From the NCBI RefSeq assembly GCF_000248075.1, contig NZ_BAFB01000206.1:1-61846 (forward strand): a stretch of DNA of 61,846 nt, written 5' to 3'. This document shows positions 59,301 to 61,846 of this stretch, in pieces. Under the pieces are notes generated by a model. It saw only the letters and a program-made list of their open reading frames with translations, was not told where the DNA came from and ran no database searches. Source of the stretch: Gordonia otitidis NBRC 100426 (GTDB lineage: Bacteria > Actinomycetota > Actinomycetes > Mycobacteriales > Mycobacteriaceae). Numbering within the stretch: the stretch's first letter is position 1; each line of letters begins with the position of its first letter. Made by a program: the position numbers and the translations under genes.

Positions 59301-60939
59301 ACCGATCGGGTCGGTGCGCAACGTCGCCGACATTCCCGGAAAGAACCCCAACCCGTACCTCTATCACGGGTGGGTGTGGGGTCGTACCTCCGCCGAAGAC
59401 CAGAAGCGTCCGGCACTGCTGTACAACCTGTATGCGCTTGGCGGATGCGGCGCGAAGCATGAACTGACGTGGAAGGAGTGCTACAGCCGCTACACCGAAG
59501 CGAACTCCGAGCATCCCTACGCCGAGTACGCCACCACCAATGACGAGCTCACCACCACCATCGGCAACCTTCGCAAGAATCAGGCCACCCTTGAATGGGA
59601 TGCGAACCTCAAGGGCCGCACCGACCTGATGAAAGACTGCGCCGACAAGCCGGTGTGGGATGGGCAGGAAGGCGACGGTAGCTGCGCCAAGAAGAACGGC
59701 GGCACACCCGAGCAGAATGCGGGCGCCGACACCACAGATCCGTCGCCTACTACCGAATCGCCGACCACCACTCCCCAACCGACCGACGAACCGAACACCA
59801 CCACGGACGCACCTGCACCGAACGCCGACAACGCAGCAGCGAACGGATCCAGCAGCGACACCGGAACCTCCGATGACGGTGCCACCGCGAACACGACTAC
59901 CCCACAGATCACGCGCGTCGACATGTCAGCCGGTGCAGACTCCACCACTGCGGAACAGTCCGCCGGCCAGGCAGCCACGTCGAGCAGCACGTCGTCGCTG
60001 GCTGGTGGAACCTCCACTGACTCCAACGCCGACGGCGGCCTGGCCCAAGGAGTGTCGAACCTGATCACCGGTGCTGCCGGTGCGACAGACACGACGGCGG
60101 CCACCACAGCCGCGAGCGGAACCCAGTCGTCGAACGTTCCCAGCGGCGGACCGGTCAACGTTGCCCCGATCACTCAGCGGGCGGTGGCTGGCGGTGGTCT
60201 TGCTGGCCCACGAGACGCCGACTTCGGTGAACTCAAGGGCCGCGTCGTCGAGTTCTGTGTGCCTGGCGATCTGGTGTGCTCACTGCCCGCCAATTCACAG
60301 CTGGCCCGCGATCTCACCCAGTTCGCGAAGAACGTGTCATTCGATTTCCCTGACATGCTCACCGATGAGGGAGCCACGAAGATGGGTGGCCTGATCGCGT
60401 TGCAGGCACTCAACAATGTGGCTGACGTGACAGGGTTGCCGCGCACGAAGCTGTCTGCAGACACGTTGCAGGCGTTGGTGAACCTCGCTGCTGGTGGTGC
60501 GATGCTCGCCGCGCAGCAGCCCGCCGGTGCAGCGCTCGTCGCTGACGGCGTGTCGAAACTGCCGAACGCGTTGCCTGAGTTGTTTGCGCAGCTGCGTGAT
60601 GTTCCAGCCTTGCTACGTGGGCTACCGACCGCTGGGGAGTCCGCGATGAAGAACACCGGCCTGGACAAACTCCTCGCCCGCATCAACGGCGCATTCCAGC
60701 AGGCAGGAATGACCAGCCCACTGGATGTGCAGAAGTATCCGGAGGCGATCTCGGCGCTCATGCAGGGTCTACTCAAGGACAACACCGGCCTGATGAAAAT
60801 GGTCACTGATCCCAAGTACTGGCAGGCCAACGCGCACGGGCTTTACCCCGAGCTGAAAGTGTCTGGTGGCACGAACTCGGTGGCATGGGCGCAGCAGTGG
60901 ATCGACCAACTCGCCAAACTCGCTGGCCTCACCCGCTGA
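56356..60939 (+). CDS. Large secreted cutinase-like protein with a long internal insertion
   Basis: A 1527-residue protein. A signal peptide (1-32) is followed by a cutinase-type core (about 110-265) with VAVPGTFEI, GYSQGADV (nucleophile S206) and FADPQRADN. The cutinase C-terminal strand with Cys-x-x-GD-x-x-C (CVPGDLVC, D1305) appears only near residue 1300, so about 1000 residues are inserted. The expected catalytic His after it is absent. The insert has three diverged repeats with GW.W.RT, LY.L..C and a second Cys (about 452-525, 747-815, 1003-1075), and low-complexity Ser/Thr/Pro linkers. Likely a surface or envelope protein that binds lipids or glycolipids. A strong terminator follows. 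Confidence 0.85.
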   Translation: MRSLHRFRLAGAAAATAIAVTAPIAAAPAHAAPAPTLPALPAPLNVPGASNALSQALQPGANSSLLGGGSGGGGALMGADGRTNINLPLVPQGGVRKQFTNAPAVEVSTKPGCAPFMLVAVPGTFEINRDDDPNKPVGLLKKLVDPLEKALGNRLSVTMINYDADAGVNGVGYNKSVDGGTKKTIATISDIASRCANASIILSGYSQGADVAGDAATAIGNRRTAVDPRRVAAVALFADPQRADNSNVIAGTNQSRPDIPAVLQNAIGQAASDPSFAQLQLQLTNGVQSLLTQTGLAGGTAAVGSTTTAGAAGSTSTPNAGQAGAGAAATSTPQAESSTPPESSVPLDAPTATSDAPSAGDAATPSAGMAGAAAHGDMHVQLAEYSVPAGRAPLSSDGDSLRPYKNPWPTDVSIPQAGTGNSSTPGTKPLTIVSPDGEVKLVSALTDDERNKYASAGWLWNRTDQQKDQRRKVIQDLYLLNSPECSGKTLQACQDTYVDARSGQTHSELLVPSSQLVAARDKAAAAADNGLVPAGAYDQIQHCLTLNADACRDYFATQIGAPPAPAPAAGNATSYSGLVASGGTSFANLDAKTKETLSRAQFFTENGTNTPVVQLALRNQGKKLSNNDSRTTSAAACQNVTTDQLGWDYQLPDGSGKGWKYATSGDSSNEWLTHVWWRATYGEKGKRLIDLSDDDLLKHGNSPDCAGWIGLTAKAFLDKYKQHQIVYNDDKFVAPNETGTAAANPAARKDLARNLYLYGGCGPFDATDAITKDAPNGPWTLGACVNEVTGRTSSLGKRSDQQIGQLVLKAKTKYQQSRPDWTNAVLTRGDLGFDSNNAAPAAGGALSPDRRDAAFGCDQLPARLCSVFKTSINGPKDAPSGVTSMVLPHFPDGGDGKLTAPDGPSERAKNVPAEQAAQKYGEGWRWLTPEVDAAVTRLDAAAEQLTTLTPADQNAVPGVTTLIKKSTPSSEAGTSRDGEAGAPIGSVRNVADIPGKNPNPYLYHGWVWGRTSAEDQKRPALLYNLYALGGCGAKHELTWKECYSRYTEANSEHPYAEYATTNDELTTTIGNLRKNQATLEWDANLKGRTDLMKDCADKPVWDGQEGDGSCAKKNGGTPEQNAGADTTDPSPTTESPTTTPQPTDEPNTTTDAPAPNADNAAANGSSSDTGTSDDGATANTTTPQITRVDMSAGADSTTAEQSAGQAATSSSTSSLAGGTSTDSNADGGLAQGVSNLITGAAGATDTTAATTAASGTQSSNVPSGGPVNVAPITQRAVAGGGLAGPRDADFGELKGRVVEFCVPGDLVCSLPANSQLARDLTQFAKNVSFDFPDMLTDEGATKMGGLIALQALNNVADVTGLPRTKLSADTLQALVNLAAGGAMLAAQQPAGAALVADGVSKLPNALPELFAQLRDVPALLRGLPTAGESAMKNTGLDKLLARINGAFQQAGMTSPLDVQKYPEAISALMQGLLKDNTGLMKMVTDPKYWQANAHGLYPELKVSGGTNSVAWAQQWIDQLAKLAGLTR

Positions 60940-60944
60940 CCTGC

Positions 60945-60986
60945 ACTGCGGGACACGTCACCTACCCCTCTCACGTGTCCCGCAGT
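60945..60986 (+). terminator. Terminator after the cutinase-like gene
   Basis: Perfect 14-base arms ACTGCGGGACACGT and ACGTGTCCCGCAGT with a 14-base loop, 6 bases after the stop at 60939. Confidence 0.78.
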
Positions 60987-61064
60987 GCGGCAGTATCTCC
61001 CTCGACGGTGAGAGCACAGCGAATGCCGAACGCGCCATTCGCTGCTCACATAGGGTGTGGCGTC

Positions 61065-61440
61065 ATGACGTACGACCCGCGCCGCGACCTCACCGTCACG
61101 GTGCCGCTGACTGCTCAGCAGATCACCGAGACCGGATCGATTCACACAGTCACCGTGCGTTCCGAGGTGCCTTGCCCGGCGTGCGACGGCACCGGATGTG
61201 TGCGCTGCGACCAACGAGGACGTGTGCCCACCGACAAGCCTGTCTCGTTTCGACTTCCGGCCGGCCTCGACTTCGGGAAACGGATTCGGTTGGCAGGCCA
61301 AGGACCTGTCGGGCCCGACGATGTGCGTGGAGATCTCTACGTCGAGGTCGTTCCCCCACCCCCGCCGCCCGGGTTCGCGATGCTGACGCCGTCCTACGTC
61401 GGCCGCAAGATCACCCCGAACAAGCTGGCGGCGTGGGCAG
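61065..61440 (+). pseudogene. DnaJ-like protein gene, 3' end replaced by IS DNA
   Basis: From ATG 61065 the frame encodes a DnaJ C-terminal-type domain: YDPRRDLTVTVPLT, the zinc motif CPACDGTGCVRCDQRG (one site instead of two), then FRLPAGLDFGKRIRLAGQG and GDLYVEVVP, and a KLAAWADG end. No J domain is present. Open reading continues to 61751 but the residues after about 61440 correspond to IS30 sequence in the wrong frame. The original product was likely about 130 residues or more. It may have worked with the Hsp70/actin-fold protein, but that is speculative. Confidence 0.7.
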
Positions 61441-61461
61441 ACGGAAGGCCATCATCAACCA

Positions 61462-61668
61462 CGAGGCCCCTCGCCCTGGCAACGACCGACGAACGAGAAC
61501 ACGAACGGCCTGCTGCGCCAGTATTTCCCGAAGGGAACCGATCTGTCCCGGTGGTCCGCCGAGGACCTCGAGGCCGTCGCTCTGGCGATCAACAACAGGC
61601 CACGCAAGGTCCTCGGCTGGCGAACCCCGGCCGAGGTCTTCGCCGAGCAGCTACGCTCCCTGCAGTAG
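61462..61668 (+). mobile_element. IS30 family transposase, 3' remnant
   Basis: A frame ending at TAG 61666-61668 encodes the C-terminus of an IS30 transposase: [20 protein letters not shown], then [13 protein letters not shown] and [17 protein letters not shown]. The catalytic Glu of the DDE triad lies in the NENTNG segment. The upstream part of the element is missing, so it is a truncated copy joined to the DnaJ-like gene. Confidence 0.85.
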
Positions 61669-61675
61669 CCCGGTG

Positions 61676-61846
61676 TTGCATCGACCGGTTGAACTCGCCC
61701 AGTATCGAGCCATCCGCTACACCGAACGCCTCGCCGAAGCCGACGCAGTGACTTCTGTTGGCTCCAAGGGCGATTCGTACGACAACGCGATGGCCGAGGC
61801 GTTCAACTCGCTGTTCAAGGCCGAATGCATCCGCAACCCAGTCATG
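61676..61846 (+). mobile_element. IS3 family transposase (OrfB), partial
   Basis: The plus-strand frame encodes QYRAIRYTERLAEA, then SVGSKGDSYDNAMAEAFNSL and FKAECIRNP, the C-terminal DDE region of IS3-family OrfB. The conserved Asp/Glu context SYDNAMAE is present. It is open at the window end and starts abruptly after the IS30 remnant. Confidence 0.85.

Noticed and set aside
1..61846. tRNA, rRNA, relaxase, ParA and phage structural genes
   Set aside because: Looked for on both strands; nothing with the required sequence features was seen. Weak or divergent versions cannot be excluded by eye.

Overview
The window is about 62 kb of GC-rich actinobacterial DNA that reads as part of a large plasmid or integrative conjugative element from a mycolic-acid bacterium (Gordonia, Rhodococcus, Williamsia or Mycobacterium type). 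The evidence is the base composition, an HU-like protein with a long Lys/Ala tail, a secreted cutinase-type protein, a WhiB-like Fe-S protein, GTG/TTG starts with strong GGAGG ribosome sites, and the absence of chromosomal housekeeping, rRNA or tRNA genes. The genus is inference. No CRISPR array, phage structural gene, relaxase or ParA was recognised.

Layout. 1-558 is unassigned. 559-19759 is mostly minus strand: a YqaJ/DEDDh double-nuclease fusion, a DUF932 protein, a three-gene set with two paralogues around a membrane coiled-coil protein, a 1549-residue methyltransferase-helicase fusion, an HU-like protein (plus strand), DUF4326, a cytosine-5 DNA methyltransferase, small proteins, and an Hsp70/actin-fold ATPase with two small followers. 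20088-29727 holds DNA processing and transfer genes: DnaB-type helicase, RusA-like resolvase, a 574-residue protein of unknown function paired with SSB, an FtsK/Tra-type DNA pump and membrane proteins. 29737-38991 carries a lipoprotein transglycosylase and a zinc-knuckle/SWIM protein near a VWA protein and a MoxR-like AAA ATPase. 39299-46472 carries SbcC (Rad50) and SbcD (Mre11) homologues, a winged-helix protein that may be the replication initiator, and a WhiB-like regulator. 46571-61064 is rich in surface and secreted proteins, but also carries a HerA-like ATPase and a NurA-like nuclease. The right end (61065-61846) is a DnaJ-like gene cut off by IS30 and IS3 transposase remnants.

How it works together. 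The genes suggest a self-contained DNA metabolism set (double-strand-end processing, recombination, SSB, replicative helicase) combined with FtsK-type transfer and a cell-surface layer. The most striking signal is regulatory. A perfect 11-mer, ACATCGAAGCC, occurs eight times, always in sense orientation in the 5' leader of a gene and usually just downstream of a -10-like hexamer. A second element, TGCCGCACC, lies upstream of at least eight genes, including both sbcC and sbcD. Together they outline an element-wide regulon covering nucleases, SSB, the SWIM protein, the WhiB-like regulator and secreted proteins.

All functional calls come from reading motifs by eye. No similarity search or structure prediction was run.
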